64,000 bases of DNA from Lactococcus formosensis. GTDB lineage: Bacteria > Bacillota > Bacilli > Lactobacillales > Streptococcaceae. Location: NCBI RefSeq assembly GCF_018403745.1, contig NZ_BOVP01000003.1, positions 62,001 through 126,000 of the forward strand, read 5' to 3'. The notes beneath the pieces were generated by a model. That model worked only from the letters and a program-made list of their open reading frames with translations, did no database searches and had not been told where the DNA came from. Both the position numbers and the translations under genes were made by a program. Of the stretch, positions 49,847-58,816 are shown piece by piece; positions within the stretch are counted from its first letter, which is position 1, and each line of letters opens with the position of its first letter.

Positions 49847-52825
49847 TCACTCCACAACAATTTGTTTAGCACTTCCCGCACTGCCCGAAAAGTCAATGCT
49901 TAGAGTGTGCGTGGTTTCATCAAAGCTTACGCCGTCACTCATCGAAAGGATATACTTGAAATCTTTTGGCAATTGGATGTGGGCAATTTCATTGGTTTGG
50001 GTGGGGTTTGCGATTGTGTATGTGGTTTGGGTTTGCTTGTTTTGTTTTAACAAGGAAATTGGCTTATCTGTGGTGATGTCTGCTATGCTTCCTCCTGTGG
50101 CAGCCCAGAAATTAATTCCTAAATAGCCAGCGGTTTCCATTTGCACAGCTTGGATACTTTCGGTGTTTGCAAGAATTTTAAGAGTATTATCTTGGGTATA
50201 ATTTTTAAGCTTTTCTTGCGTTGCTTCAGGAAGAATAACATAAGAATAGTTTGCATTTTGAGGATGTTGTCCGTGGTTTATCATGAATTTGCGATATTCG
50301 CCACTATAAGTTTTGTCACTTGGAAAGGCGCTATTGATAGCGGCGTAAGTTCCTGTTCTTTTTTCACTTTGCACAGTGACGTCTGATGAAGTTGGAAAGT
50401 AATAACCAATCGAAGCATTTTGATGGTCAGACTGCAAGAGGAGCCAATCTTTTTTACTTTCTTCAGAAGCATCAGTGATATTTCCCTTATTTGAAATGAC
50501 TTGATAGTGATATGCGTCATTAAGAAGACGGTTGTCCACGATTGTTTCGATGGAAGCAGTTGTGTCACCACTAATTCCCGCACCTAAGGCAATGGTCTGG
50601 TCTTCAAGAACAAACCATGATTTTTTAGCTCGAAGATTCATGGGAAGGACGGTACCGTTGTTTTTGGTGCCTTGCTTATTAAGCGCCATCCCCATCACGG
50701 CTTGATTTTCTGCAGCTGCTCCACCGCCCCATGTTTCGGGAGAAGTTACGGTAGTAAAGGATGAATTTTCATCTTGAAGCGCTACAGTATCTACGGTTGT
50801 CCCAGGTAAACGATAAGGATCAACCGTTGGCCAATAACTGTTACCAAATTGGACACCGTCGTTATTATAGAGATAAAACATGCCATCTGCTGTATGCCAA
50901 CCACGTTTATTTTCTCCGTTTCCTGCTTCAAAAGAAGAGGTGCGGTTGGAGTATAGGCTCAGGCTTGTCATGTAAGTTGGATTACTTTGAACAAAACGAT
51001 CCATTGAGGCAAAGACTTTTGTTCCCGTAAAGGGAAGCATATCTCCAGTGATTGCAGTATTTGTCATTAAAGAAAGTGTCAGCTGTAAGTCATTATAGTC
51101 CCTCGTGTTATTGAGATAATAATCAGGATTGGTTTGCATCCAGTATTTCACTGCTTCTTGCAGCTTCTTTTGACTTTCTTCGGATGATAAGTTAGCAACG
51201 ATAAGCAAATTATACATCGTGGTTGAACCGTAGCCGACCTGTGTATCTTTCGGAGCGCGTGAGATTGATCGTCCATTGACACCTGGAAGCATCGTTCCTT
51301 GATAGATGAGAGGGATAAATGATTGTTCAACAGTAGAGACAAAGTTTGAGACAGTTTGACTGTCCATTTCAAAGCTTGAACCTTTGGTGGTAGCGAGGAT
51401 TTGTCCGACACCTTTCACAAGAACATTGCCGTAAGAACCGGTATAAGGGATGTTATTGTGCTGAATAAAAGAGCCATCAGGATAAAAGCCGTCTCCCTTG
51501 GTGACTGTTTGAAAAACTTCTTTGATACTGTTTGAGGCCAGCTCGATCTTACTTTCATCTTCTTGTAAAATCCCTAAGCCAAGCACAGATAAGGCCAAGT
51601 CTGTTCGATTTGCTCCTGTGGTCGAAAAGTTTGGAATGAAAGCCAGATCAACAAATACATCCTGTGCTTTCGTATAGAGTTGCTGATAAGGATTTGGAAC
51701 ATAGGACTGGATTGCTTTGGTATATTCCTGTATTTTATCTGATGGTAGCTTATCACCAAGAATTATTAAGCTGCCAATAAATTTTTGAGGAATCCCAACC
51801 TGCCAATCCCACCAATTGCCATAGTATTTCTGACCATCGTATCCCTTTTGACTAACCATAAAATCAAGACCAGACTGAATATCAGCGAGCAGTTCGGGAT
51901 TAAGATAGTAATCTGTTCCCTTAGTGCCATAAGCCTGTGAGAGAAGGTAGAGATTAGAGAATTGAGTCGTCAGATTTGCAGAAGGAGTATCGCCAGCTTT
52001 CAAACGCCACAACTCTTTTCGATCAGGGCTACGATTCATACTTTGGTAAAGAGTTTGAGCATTCTTAGACAAAGTATTCACATATTTGACGAGTGGAGCA
52101 TTGTTAGAATCATAATTTTCAGTGATTAGTTGTTGCTTCCACTTGTCACGTAAGCTTATAAATTGCTGCGTATCTAAAACTTCAGGGTTACTGTTCACTT
52201 CGCCGGCTTTCAGTGATAAGAGCGACAGCTGACTCAGATTACCAAAAAGCCGTAAACCTGTGGCACCGGTCCAGTCCCCATCGATGGTTGAACCATCGCT
52301 GTAAGTAACTTGAGGATTGTCATAGATTATCTGGCCATTAAGATAAGCTTTAACACTCGTGCCCTGATAACGTAGAAGTAGTTTATAGGTCTGTCCAATC
52401 TCAAGACTTTGACTATGGATATCTGTTATCCATTTGCCTCCTGGCTGACCAAGCTGCCAGTTTCCGTTACTCATATAAGCAAAGGACTGATAATTTTTGG
52501 TGTTTTCTGCGCCAGCACGAAAGACAAGTCCAAAATTTGTTTGTCCCTTGTATACAAAAGTTATTTGCACATCACCAGAACTACGGTTTCCTGCATCTGT
52601 ATTGAGCGAAATACTCTCATAACCTGTACTTAGCTTTTGATTAGCTATATTCAGCTGTCCTTGAGAGATTTTTCTATCGGCTTTGCCAACCAAATCTTCC
52701 CAAGTCCCAAGCTGATTGCTGAAATCAGAAGTATAGCTCTCTGCCGTAGCTCGTTGGCTGAATGTGAAACTTACCGAAATGCTCACAAGTAAGAAAGCAA
52801 TAAAATAAAATAGTTTTTTTGTCAT
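49847..52825 (-). CDS. Secreted polysaccharide lyase family 8 (hyaluronate/chondroitin lyase)
   Basis: 992 residues. Signal peptide about 1-28 (FIAFLLVSISVSFTFSQRATAES). Residues about 32-205 form a laminin-G/LamGL-type jelly roll that probably binds glycan. The alpha-toroid catalytic domain (about 215-600) has NWWDWQVGIPQ near 338 (catalytic Asn) and HNNIPYTGSYGN near 455 (catalytic His and Tyr), then GRSISR; beta-sandwich domains follow. The enzyme eliminates beta-1,4 hexosaminidic bonds, releasing unsaturated disaccharides from hyaluronan or chondroitin. No LPXTG, so it is released. Xanthan lyase specificity is unlikely given the neighbours. Divergent from ugl, under the GntR-type operators. 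Confidence 0.92.
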   Translation of the reverse strand: MTKKLFYFIAFLLVSISVSFTFSQRATAESYTSDFSNQLGTWEDLVGKADRKISQGQLNIANQKLSTGYESISLNTDAGNRSSGDVQITFVYKGQTNFGLVFRAGAENTKNYQSFAYMSNGNWQLGQPGGKWITDIHSQSLEIGQTYKLLLRYQGTSVKAYLNGQIIYDNPQVTYSDGSTIDGDWTGATGLRLFGNLSQLSLLSLKAGEVNSNPEVLDTQQFISLRDKWKQQLITENYDSNNAPLVKYVNTLSKNAQTLYQSMNRSPDRKELWRLKAGDTPSANLTTQFSNLYLLSQAYGTKGTDYYLNPELLADIQSGLDFMVSQKGYDGQKYYGNWWDWQVGIPQKFIGSLIILGDKLPSDKIQEYTKAIQSYVPNPYQQLYTKAQDVFVDLAFIPNFSTTGANRTDLALSVLGLGILQEDESKIELASNSIKEVFQTVTKGDGFYPDGSFIQHNNIPYTGSYGNVLVKGVGQILATTKGSSFEMDSQTVSNFVSTVEQSFIPLIYQGTMLPGVNGRSISRAPKDTQVGYGSTTMYNLLIVANLSSEESQKKLQEAVKYWMQTNPDYYLNNTRDYNDLQLTLSLMTNTAITGDMLPFTGTKVFASMDRFVQSNPTYMTSLSLYSNRTSSFEAGNGENKRGWHTADGMFYLYNNDGVQFGNSYWPTVDPYRLPGTTVDTVALQDENSSFTTVTSPETWGGGAAAENQAVMGMALNKQGTKNNGTVLPMNLRAKKSWFVLEDQTIALGAGISGDTTASIETIVDNRLLNDAYHYQVISNKGNITDASEESKKDWLLLQSDHQNASIGYYFPTSSDVTVQSEKRTGTYAAINSAFPSDKTYSGEYRKFMINHGQHPQNANYSYVILPEATQEKLKNYTQDNTLKILANTESIQAVQMETAGYLGINFWAATGGSIADITTDKPISLLKQNKQTQTTYTIANPTQTNEIAHIQLPKDFKYILSMSDGVSFDETTHTLSIDFSGSAGSAKQIVVE

Positions 52826-52958
52826 TTCATATTCTCCGTGTATTTATATTCCCAATGCTCTTTTTAAAGTACACTAAAAGAGACTTAGAACAGTTAATCT
52901 AAATCTTTCAAACGTTTACTCCTAGATTCTCCTTTACTCTATGATAAGTAGAATAATT

Positions 52959-53012
52959 TAACATGTTATATTATCTAAGAGTAAGTATATAGTATGTTAA
53001 GCAGATTGTCAA
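52959..53012 (-). promoter_or_regulatory. Lyase promoter with paired GntR-type operators
   Basis: Minus-strand TTGACA (53012-53007), 17 bases, TATACT (52989-52984). Operators TAACATGTTA (52959-52968, downstream of the start) and TAGTATGTTA (52990-52999, in the spacer) are 31 bp apart, the same layout as at the PTS promoter 56998-57051. Confidence 0.8.
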
Positions 53013-53019
53013 CAAACCA

Positions 53020-53033
53020 GGATAACGCTTACT
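53020..53033 (-). promoter_or_regulatory. cre-like CcpA box between lyase and ugl
   Basis: Reverse strand AGTAAGCGTTATCC, close to the cre consensus, just upstream of the lyase -35. Confidence 0.6.
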
Positions 53034-53112
53034 TTGGCGTTGGTGAGGGATAAAAAAATTTCAAATAATAAAAATATCGGCTGTGACTTTTTCTTGGACC
53101 ATTAAAAATTTC

Positions 53113-53152
53113 TTGCTATTTTGTCAAGTAAAAGTTATAATATAACATGTTA
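53113..53152 (+). promoter_or_regulatory. ugl promoter with GntR-type operator
   Basis: TTGCTA (53113-53118), 17 bases, TATAAT (53136-53141), with TAACATGTTA at 53143-53152 over the transcription start. Confidence 0.75.
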
Positions 53153-53174
53153 ATATATTAAGAGAGGTTGAGTT

Positions 53175-54329
53175 ATGAATACGAATAAGAAAAAATTAAT
53201 TCGGCTCGGTCAAAATATCGACCAAGCTTGGCTGGACAATCAAATAAAGAAAATAATTGTAAAAATTGAAAGAAACATGGAGCGTTTTGGCGATGATTTT
53301 CCTTCGGCTTGTGCCACCGATGGGAAATATCGTATCAAGGGGAATGACGACTGGACCAATGGATTTTGGACAGGAATGGTAGCTTTGGCTTATGAATATA
53401 CAGGGGATGCAAAATTTTTACATCGTGTCGAAGCCAATATGGAAAGTTTCCAAAAGAGATTAGACAATCATTTTGTGTTAGATCATCATGATATCGGGTT
53501 TCTATATAGTCTATCAGCGGGGGCGGCTTATAAGTTAACTGGAAATGAAACTTATAAAGCGACTTTACTCCAAGCTGCGGATGTCTTGCTTCACCGTTTT
53601 CAAGAAAAAGGTAATTTTATTCAAGCTTGGGGCAAGTATGGCGATCCTAAAGAATATCGTGTCATTATTGATTCATTCATCAATCTTCCCTTGCTCTTTG
53701 CAGCAACAGAATATTCTGGTAAAGCAATTTACAAAGAAGTAGCCCTGAAGCATTATGCGACTTTGCTCAAAACAGTTTTCCGTGACAATGCGAGTACTTA
53801 TCATACTTATTATTTTGATCTCGAAACAGGGCAACCAGCGTATGGAGCTACACATCAAGGACATAGTGATACGTCAACTTGGGCGCGTGGGCAGGCATGG
53901 GCTATTTTAGGAATTCCGCTTAATGAAAGTTATATTCATTCCGCTATTTTCCCTGAGGTATACCCTTCTGTGGTAGAAGTTTTCTTGAAACATTTACCTC
54001 AGGATCTTATTCCATATTGGGATTTTGATTATACAGATGCAGAGCCATCTGCTAAAGACAGTTCAGCAGCAGCCATTGCAGCGTGTGGCTTCTTAGAAGC
54101 TACACAGCAAAAAGCTTATCCAGAAGCAGAAGGTATTGCAAAGGGGCTCATTTATCAGCTGGGGGAACTTTACACAGAGGCCGCAGATGGGAATGAAGGT
54201 TTGTTGCAACATGGGGTATATGCTTTTGCAGAAGGCAAAGGTATTGATGAACCTAACCTCTGGGGCGATTATTTCTATTTTGAAGCGCTCATGCGCTTAG
54301 CAAATGACAAATGGAACCGATACTGGTAA
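53175..54329 (+). CDS. ugl: Unsaturated glucuronyl hydrolase (GH88)
   Basis: Cytosolic enzyme that hydrates and splits the unsaturated uronic acid from disaccharides made by the lyase, giving free amino sugar and 5-keto-4-deoxyuronate. 384 residues with an alpha/alpha barrel; the catalytic Asp pair is probably in DHHDIGF near 102 and IDSFINLPLLF near 165, and HQGHSDTSTWARGQAW near 227 is the family core. No signal peptide. The ATG follows GAGAGGTTGAGTT. First gene of an operon with the GH35 gene (9 bases apart). Confidence 0.92.
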   Translation: MNTNKKKLIRLGQNIDQAWLDNQIKKIIVKIERNMERFGDDFPSACATDGKYRIKGNDDWTNGFWTGMVALAYEYTGDAKFLHRVEANMESFQKRLDNHFVLDHHDIGFLYSLSAGAAYKLTGNETYKATLLQAADVLLHRFQEKGNFIQAWGKYGDPKEYRVIIDSFINLPLLFAATEYSGKAIYKEVALKHYATLLKTVFRDNASTYHTYYFDLETGQPAYGATHQGHSDTSTWARGQAWAILGIPLNESYIHSAIFPEVYPSVVEVFLKHLPQDLIPYWDFDYTDAEPSAKDSSAAAIAACGFLEATQQKAYPEAEGIAKGLIYQLGELYTEAADGNEGLLQHGVYAFAEGKGIDEPNLWGDYFYFEALMRLANDKWNRYW

Positions 54330-54338
54330 GGAGAAGTA

Positions 54339-56126
54339 GTGAAAACATTTCAAGTAAAAGAAGAATTTATGCTGGATAATAAGCCAGTTAAAATAATAAG
54401 TGGTGCTATTCATTACTTTAGAATTCCCCGAAGTCAGTGGGAAGACAGCCTTTATAATCTGAAAGCACTTGGTGCAAATACTGTAGAAACTTATATTCCG
54501 TGGAATATTCATGAACCTGAAGAAGGAGTATTTGATTTTGAAGGTATGAAAGATATTCGTGCTTTCGTTAAATTGGCTGAAAGTTTAGGACTCATGGTTA
54601 TTTTACGGCCTTCTGTTTATATCTGTGCCGAATGGGAGTTTGGCGGACTGCCAGCTTGGTTGCTGAAAGAATCAGAAATACGTCTTCGTTCCACAGACTC
54701 ACGCTTTATGACCAAGGTGGAAAACTATTTTAAGGTACTACTTCCATATCTTTCACCATTACAAATCACTGCAGGTGGTCCTGTTATCATGATGCAAGTT
54801 GAAAACGAATATGGTTCTTATGGGATGGAGAAGGATTACCTTCGCCAAACGATGGCACTTATGAAAAAATATGGGATTAATGTACCCTTGTTTACTTCAG
54901 ATGGTGCTTGGCAGGCAGCGCTTGATGCGGGTTCTTTGATCGAAGATGATGTTTTGGTTACAGGAAACTTCGGAAGCCGTTCGAAAGAAAACGCAGCAGT
55001 GCTCGCAGGATTTATGAAAGAACATGGCAAAAAATGGCCACTTATGTGTATGGAATATTGGGATGGTTGGTTCAATCGTTGGGGAGAACCGATTATTAAG
55101 CGTGATCCGCAAGACTTAGCAGATGAAGTTAAAGCCATGTTGGAGCTGGGTTCTCTTAATCTTTATATGTTCCACGGTGGGACCAATTTTGGCTTTTATA
55201 ATGGTTGCTCTGCGCGTGACACGGGAAATCTACCGCAAATTACTAGCTATGATTACGATGCCTTGCTCACAGAGGCAGGGAAACCTACTGCCAAATATTA
55301 TGCTGTTCAAAAAGCGATCAAAGAAGTGTGTCCAGATGTTTGGCAAGCGCAGCCTCGTGTCAAGGAGATTGCAAATCTTGGTTCTTTTAAAGTTTCAGAG
55401 AGTGTGTCTTTATTTAAGACTAAAGATAACATGATGAAGGCTTTAACAAGTTCTTATCCTCTCACTTTAGAAGCAGCAGGTACAGGCTATGGTTATATGC
55501 TTTATTCTACTGTCTTAAAAAATTATGGTAAAGAGACTAAACTTAAGATTGTTGAAGCGAGCGACCGTCTCCAAATTTATCTTGATGGTCAACATAAACA
55601 CACACAATACCAAGAAGAAATTGGGCAAGAAATATTGTTGGATGTAGTGGAAAATCAGGAAGAGATTCAAGTGGACTGTTTAGTAGAGAATCTAGGTCGT
55701 GTCAATTATGGTTTTAAGTTTAATCATCCAAGTCAGCGAAAAGGTATACGTGGTGGTATGATGCATGACATACATTTTCACCAAGGTTATACACAATATC
55801 CTTTAGATTTCTCTGCGGAGCAGTTAAGTGGAATTGACTTTGGTGCAGGTAAAAATCCAGCACAGCCTTCTTTTTATCGCTTTAATATGAGCTTGGAGAA
55901 GGTGGCAGATACTTTCATCGATTGCTCGAACTATGGCAAAGGTGTTATCATTGTGAATGGTAAGAATCTTGGTCGTTATTGGAACCAAGGGCCTGTGTAC
56001 AGTTTGTATTGTCCGAAGGACTTTCTCCATGAAGGAGAGAATGAAATTCTTGTCTTTGAAACAGAAGCTGTAGAAATTACCAGCTTAAACTTTTCAAGTC
56101 AACCAGTATTTGATACTCTAAAGTAA
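54339..56126 (+). CDS. bgaC: GH35 beta-galactosidase (BgaC type)
   Basis: 595 residues from a GTG start 6 bases after AAGGAG. The TIM-barrel domain has the acid/base Glu in MMQVENEYGSYG near 153 and the nucleophile Glu in MEYWDGWFNRWGE near 236, with beta-sandwich domains after about 380. No signal peptide, so it works on imported sugar. Pneumococcal BgaC and the lactobacillal GnbG, its relatives, act on Gal-beta-1,3-HexNAc units such as galacto-N-biose or lacto-N-biose. Position between ugl and a GntR/PTS set suggests a role on mucin or ganglioside-type disaccharides, or on galactose-bearing linkage fragments of glycosaminoglycans. Confidence 0.9.
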   Translation: MKTFQVKEEFMLDNKPVKIISGAIHYFRIPRSQWEDSLYNLKALGANTVETYIPWNIHEPEEGVFDFEGMKDIRAFVKLAESLGLMVILRPSVYICAEWEFGGLPAWLLKESEIRLRSTDSRFMTKVENYFKVLLPYLSPLQITAGGPVIMMQVENEYGSYGMEKDYLRQTMALMKKYGINVPLFTSDGAWQAALDAGSLIEDDVLVTGNFGSRSKENAAVLAGFMKEHGKKWPLMCMEYWDGWFNRWGEPIIKRDPQDLADEVKAMLELGSLNLYMFHGGTNFGFYNGCSARDTGNLPQITSYDYDALLTEAGKPTAKYYAVQKAIKEVCPDVWQAQPRVKEIANLGSFKVSESVSLFKTKDNMMKALTSSYPLTLEAAGTGYGYMLYSTVLKNYGKETKLKIVEASDRLQIYLDGQHKHTQYQEEIGQEILLDVVENQEEIQVDCLVENLGRVNYGFKFNHPSQRKGIRGGMMHDIHFHQGYTQYPLDFSAEQLSGIDFGAGKNPAQPSFYRFNMSLEKVADTFIDCSNYGKGVIIVNGKNLGRYWNQGPVYSLYCPKDFLHEGENEILVFETEAVEITSLNFSSQPVFDTLK

Positions 56127-56140
56127 AAATAAAATAAAGT

Positions 56141-56175
56141 AAAAGTGGATGCTATTCGGCATCCACTTCTATTTT
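56141..56175. terminator. Convergent terminator between bgaC and the GntR gene
   Basis: AAGTGGATGC and GCATCCACTT form a perfect 10-bp stem with a 6-base loop; A/T tracts flank both sides. It overlaps the last codons of the minus-strand regulator. Confidence 0.85.
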
Positions 56176-56859
56176 TGTTTTGAAGTATTTCCAATGTTTG
56201 TAGCTGACGATATATTCAGCAACACTCTTATCTACAAGATAGGTGTGTTTAACCTGCTTAACCACAGGTTCGCGGAAGCTTAAGTTGAGTGCGTTTAACA
56301 GCTCACTTTCATCTGGAAAAATAATTTCATTTGTTTCAACAGAGGACATGGAATAAAGATCGATACCAAAGTCTTTGTTCACTCGCTCATAGACACTCGA
56401 ATAGTCTTCTAAATGATCTGACACAGGCTCCTTGACTAAAGTTTTTGGGAGGTGTGTAAAGTGTAAGAGAAAGGGGGTTCCATCAAAATAACGTACCCGA
56501 ACGATCTTATAATAACTTTGGTCTGGAGTAAGTCCAAGCTCTTTTAGGATTGAAGGCTCATTTTCCTCTTTTATTGACAGAACTTTGACAGTTTCGTGAT
56601 CTTGAGAATGTAATTCGATATCTGAGAATTTAACATTTTGGGAAATTTTCGATTTAGAAACGTAAGTCCCTTTTCCTTGGACACGGTAGAGGTAACCTGC
56701 ACTTGTTAATTGGTTTAAGGCTTTCACCGCAGTGATAGAACTTACTTCATATTTTCGTTTAATATCGGCTTCTGAATAAAATTTATCCCCAGGGATAAAT
56801 TTATGATTTTTGATTTCAGATAATAAGTCTTGTTTGATTTGTTCATACTTTGGAATCAA
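56152..56859 (-). CDS. GntR/HutC-family regulator with UTRA domain
   Basis: 235 residues from a TTG start 8 bases after AGGAG. Winged helix at about 1-68 (YEVSSITAVKALNQLTSAGYLYRVQGKGTYV), UTRA effector domain about 85-230 (RVRYFDGTPFLLHFTHLP). The palindrome TAACATGTTA lies in its own promoter, twice at the lyase promoter, once at ugl and twice at the PTS, so it is very likely autoregulated and controls this whole locus, with an imported sugar phosphate as inducer. The regulator-operator link is inference. Confidence 0.9.
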   Translation of the reverse strand: MIPKYEQIKQDLLSEIKNHKFIPGDKFYSEADIKRKYEVSSITAVKALNQLTSAGYLYRVQGKGTYVSKSKISQNVKFSDIELHSQDHETVKVLSIKEENEPSILKELGLTPDQSYYKIVRVRYFDGTPFLLHFTHLPKTLVKEPVSDHLEDYSSVYERVNKDFGIDLYSMSSVETNEIIFPDESELLNALNLSFREPVVKQVKHTYLVDKSVAEYIVSYKHWKYFKTKIEVDAE

Positions 56860-56893
56860 TAGAAATACTCCTATCTATATAACTTATATTAGA

Positions 56894-56922
56894 ATGATAA
56901 CATGTTAAGTTGGAATATGCAA
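56894..56922 (-). promoter_or_regulatory. Promoter of the GntR gene with operator
   Basis: Minus strand TTGCAT (56922-56917), 17 bases, TATCAT (56899-56894); TAACATGTTA at 56898-56907 overlaps the -10. Confidence 0.7.
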
Positions 56923-56997
56923 GCTGTATATACAAGGCTTTATAGCGCACTTCAGAGAGCTTTTAACAAAAAAATATGTAACCGTGTACATTTTCTC

Positions 56998-57051
56998 TTG
57001 ACAAGCTACTTAATATGTTATATACTGATAATGCAAGAAGATAACATGTTA
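56998..57051 (+). promoter_or_regulatory. PTS promoter with paired GntR-type operators
   Basis: TTGACA (56998-57003), 17 bases, TATACT (57021-57026). TAATATGTTA fills the spacer at 57011-57020 and TAACATGTTA is at 57042-57051, 31 bp away centre to centre. Confidence 0.82.
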
Positions 57052-57087
57052 AATAAAAGAGCGCTTGCGTGATTGATAAGGAGTCAA

Positions 57088-58017
57088 ATGAGAAACATAG
57101 TATTGATTAGCCATGGTTCGATGGCTGCCGGGGTGAAAGAAAGTCTCGAGATGATCATCGGACGGCAAGAACAGATGCATGTGGTATGTATGCCCGAGGA
57201 TAGTGATAATATCCAATTTGAACAAGAGCTATTAGAAAAAATGCACACCTTAGAGGGTGAAACTTTAATTATTGCTGATTTACTTGGAGGAACACCTTGT
57301 AACGTGGCATTAAAGCATTTTACAGATAATGATGATGTTTCTATCATCGCTGGGATGAACCTCTCTCTTGTTTTAGAAGCAGCAGTGAGTGATACTGCGT
57401 CCGCTGATGATTTGGTTACTTCGAGCAGAACAACACTGGTTAATGCGAAAAACTTGCTGAATGAAGCAAAGGCACAAGAAGCAGTAACACTTAATATGGC
57501 AGATTATTCTGAGTATCAAGGTAAAGCAAAGATTGTGAACACGCGTATTGATGAGCGCTTGATTCATGGACAAGTGGCTGGGATTTGGTCTTCAAGCTTA
57601 GGAACACAACGCATTATTGTTGCCAATGATGAGGCCGCTGCCGATGACTTGCAAAAATCATCTTTACGCATGGCTTGTCCGTCAGCAATGCGACTCTCAG
57701 TTATTCCAGTAGCCCAAGCAGCAGAAAATATCAATGCGGGGAAATATGGCTTACAACGAATTTTTCTTCTCTTTAAAAAACCTGCCGATGTTTTAAAATT
57801 TATTCAAGCAGGGGGAAAACTTGAAAGTCTTAATGTAGGGAATATGAGCTATAAAGAAGGTTCAAAAGAAGTCACAAAGAGCATCAAAGTCATGCCGGAA
57901 GAAGAAAATATCTTCCAAGAAATTGCTGCTGGTGGCGTTAAAATCACAGCCCAATTGGTTCCAAGTGAGCCTGCCATTGACTTTATGGAAAAACTTAACA
58001 AAATAGGAGAACGATAA
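57088..58017 (+). CDS. Mannose-family PTS EIIAB fusion
   Basis: 309 residues from ATG 57088, which follows AAGGAG (a TTG at 57073 lies before that site). EIIA domain about 1-125 with phosphorylatable His9 in LISHGSMAAG and DLLGGTPCNVA; Ala-rich linker about 125-150; EIIB domain with His160 in RIDERLIHGQVAG. The A-B fusion order matches ManX/ManL, unlike the split GalNAc-type system at 6617-9671. Context (ugl, GH35, lyase) points to a disaccharide substrate from glycosaminoglycan or mucin. First gene of the operon with EIIC and EIID. Confidence 0.92.
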   Translation: MRNIVLISHGSMAAGVKESLEMIIGRQEQMHVVCMPEDSDNIQFEQELLEKMHTLEGETLIIADLLGGTPCNVALKHFTDNDDVSIIAGMNLSLVLEAAVSDTASADDLVTSSRTTLVNAKNLLNEAKAQEAVTLNMADYSEYQGKAKIVNTRIDERLIHGQVAGIWSSSLGTQRIIVANDEAAADDLQKSSLRMACPSAMRLSVIPVAQAAENINAGKYGLQRIFLLFKKPADVLKFIQAGGKLESLNVGNMSYKEGSKEVTKSIKVMPEEENIFQEIAAGGVKITAQLVPSEPAIDFMEKLNKIGER

Positions 58018-58018
58018 A

Positions 58019-58816
58019 ATGCATTTAACAGTCCTACAAATCATTTTAATTACAATTTTTGCTTTTATTGCCATCAATGATTCATTGATTTCGAATTCGT
58101 TGACTCAGCCAGCTATTGCCGGTATGATTTCTGGTTTAATCATGGGGGATTTGAAAACTGGTTTAATGGTTGGTGGTACCCTCCAGCTTATGCGCTTAGG
58201 TATTGCAGCGTTTGGTGGAGCTTCTGTACCTGACTATTTCACAGGTGCCGTCCTTGGTACAGCCTTCGCTATTATTTCAGGGAAAGGCGCAGCTTATGGT
58301 ATTGGTTTAGCTGTTCCTGTCTCACTTCTGATGCTCCAACTTGACGTTGTGGCACGTTTCTGTAATGTCTTCCTGCTTCACAGAGTTGATAAAGCTATTG
58401 ATAAAGAACAATACGGCCGTATTCCACGTTTGGTTCTCTCTGGTTCATTTCTTTGGGGGCTATCTCGTGCTATTCCCATCTTACTCATGCTCATCGTTGG
58501 TGATGCTGCCGTAACAACCTTGACCAATGCAATGCCTGAATGGTTGATGACTGGTCTTCAAGTTGCTGGGGGCACATTGCCTGTTGTCGGTGTGGCGATA
58601 CTCTTGCGTTATTTGCCAACGAAACAATACATTCCCTATCTTATGGTCGGTTTCTTCCTTGCAGCATATTTACAAGTTCCGATGATGGGGATTGCGATTG
58701 TCGGAGTAGTCGCAGCACTCTTGGTGTTCAAACGTGACAGCACAAAGCCTGCACCAGCTGAGGCAGGCACAACAAATGGCCAAAACTTTGAAGGAGGCTT
58801 TGACGGTGATGAATAA
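58019..58816 (+). CDS. Mannose-family PTS EIIC
   Basis: 265-residue channel subunit with multiple hydrophobic segments; GDLKTGLMVGGTLQLMRLGIAAFGGASVPD near residue 45 is the family core. The start lies one base after the EIIAB stop, behind AGGAGAACGATAAA. The C-terminal tail is hydrophilic and Gly/Ala-rich. The stop overlaps the EIID start. Confidence 0.92.
   Translation: MHLTVLQIILITIFAFIAINDSLISNSLTQPAIAGMISGLIMGDLKTGLMVGGTLQLMRLGIAAFGGASVPDYFTGAVLGTAFAIISGKGAAYGIGLAVPVSLLMLQLDVVARFCNVFLLHRVDKAIDKEQYGRIPRLVLSGSFLWGLSRAIPILLMLIVGDAAVTTLTNAMPEWLMTGLQVAGGTLPVVGVAILLRYLPTKQYIPYLMVGFFLAAYLQVPMMGIAIVGVVAALLVFKRDSTKPAPAEAGTTNGQNFEGGFDGDE

Noticed and set aside
49830..50126. 98-codon plus-strand ORF
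   Set aside because: Antisense to the conserved end of the family 8 lyase.
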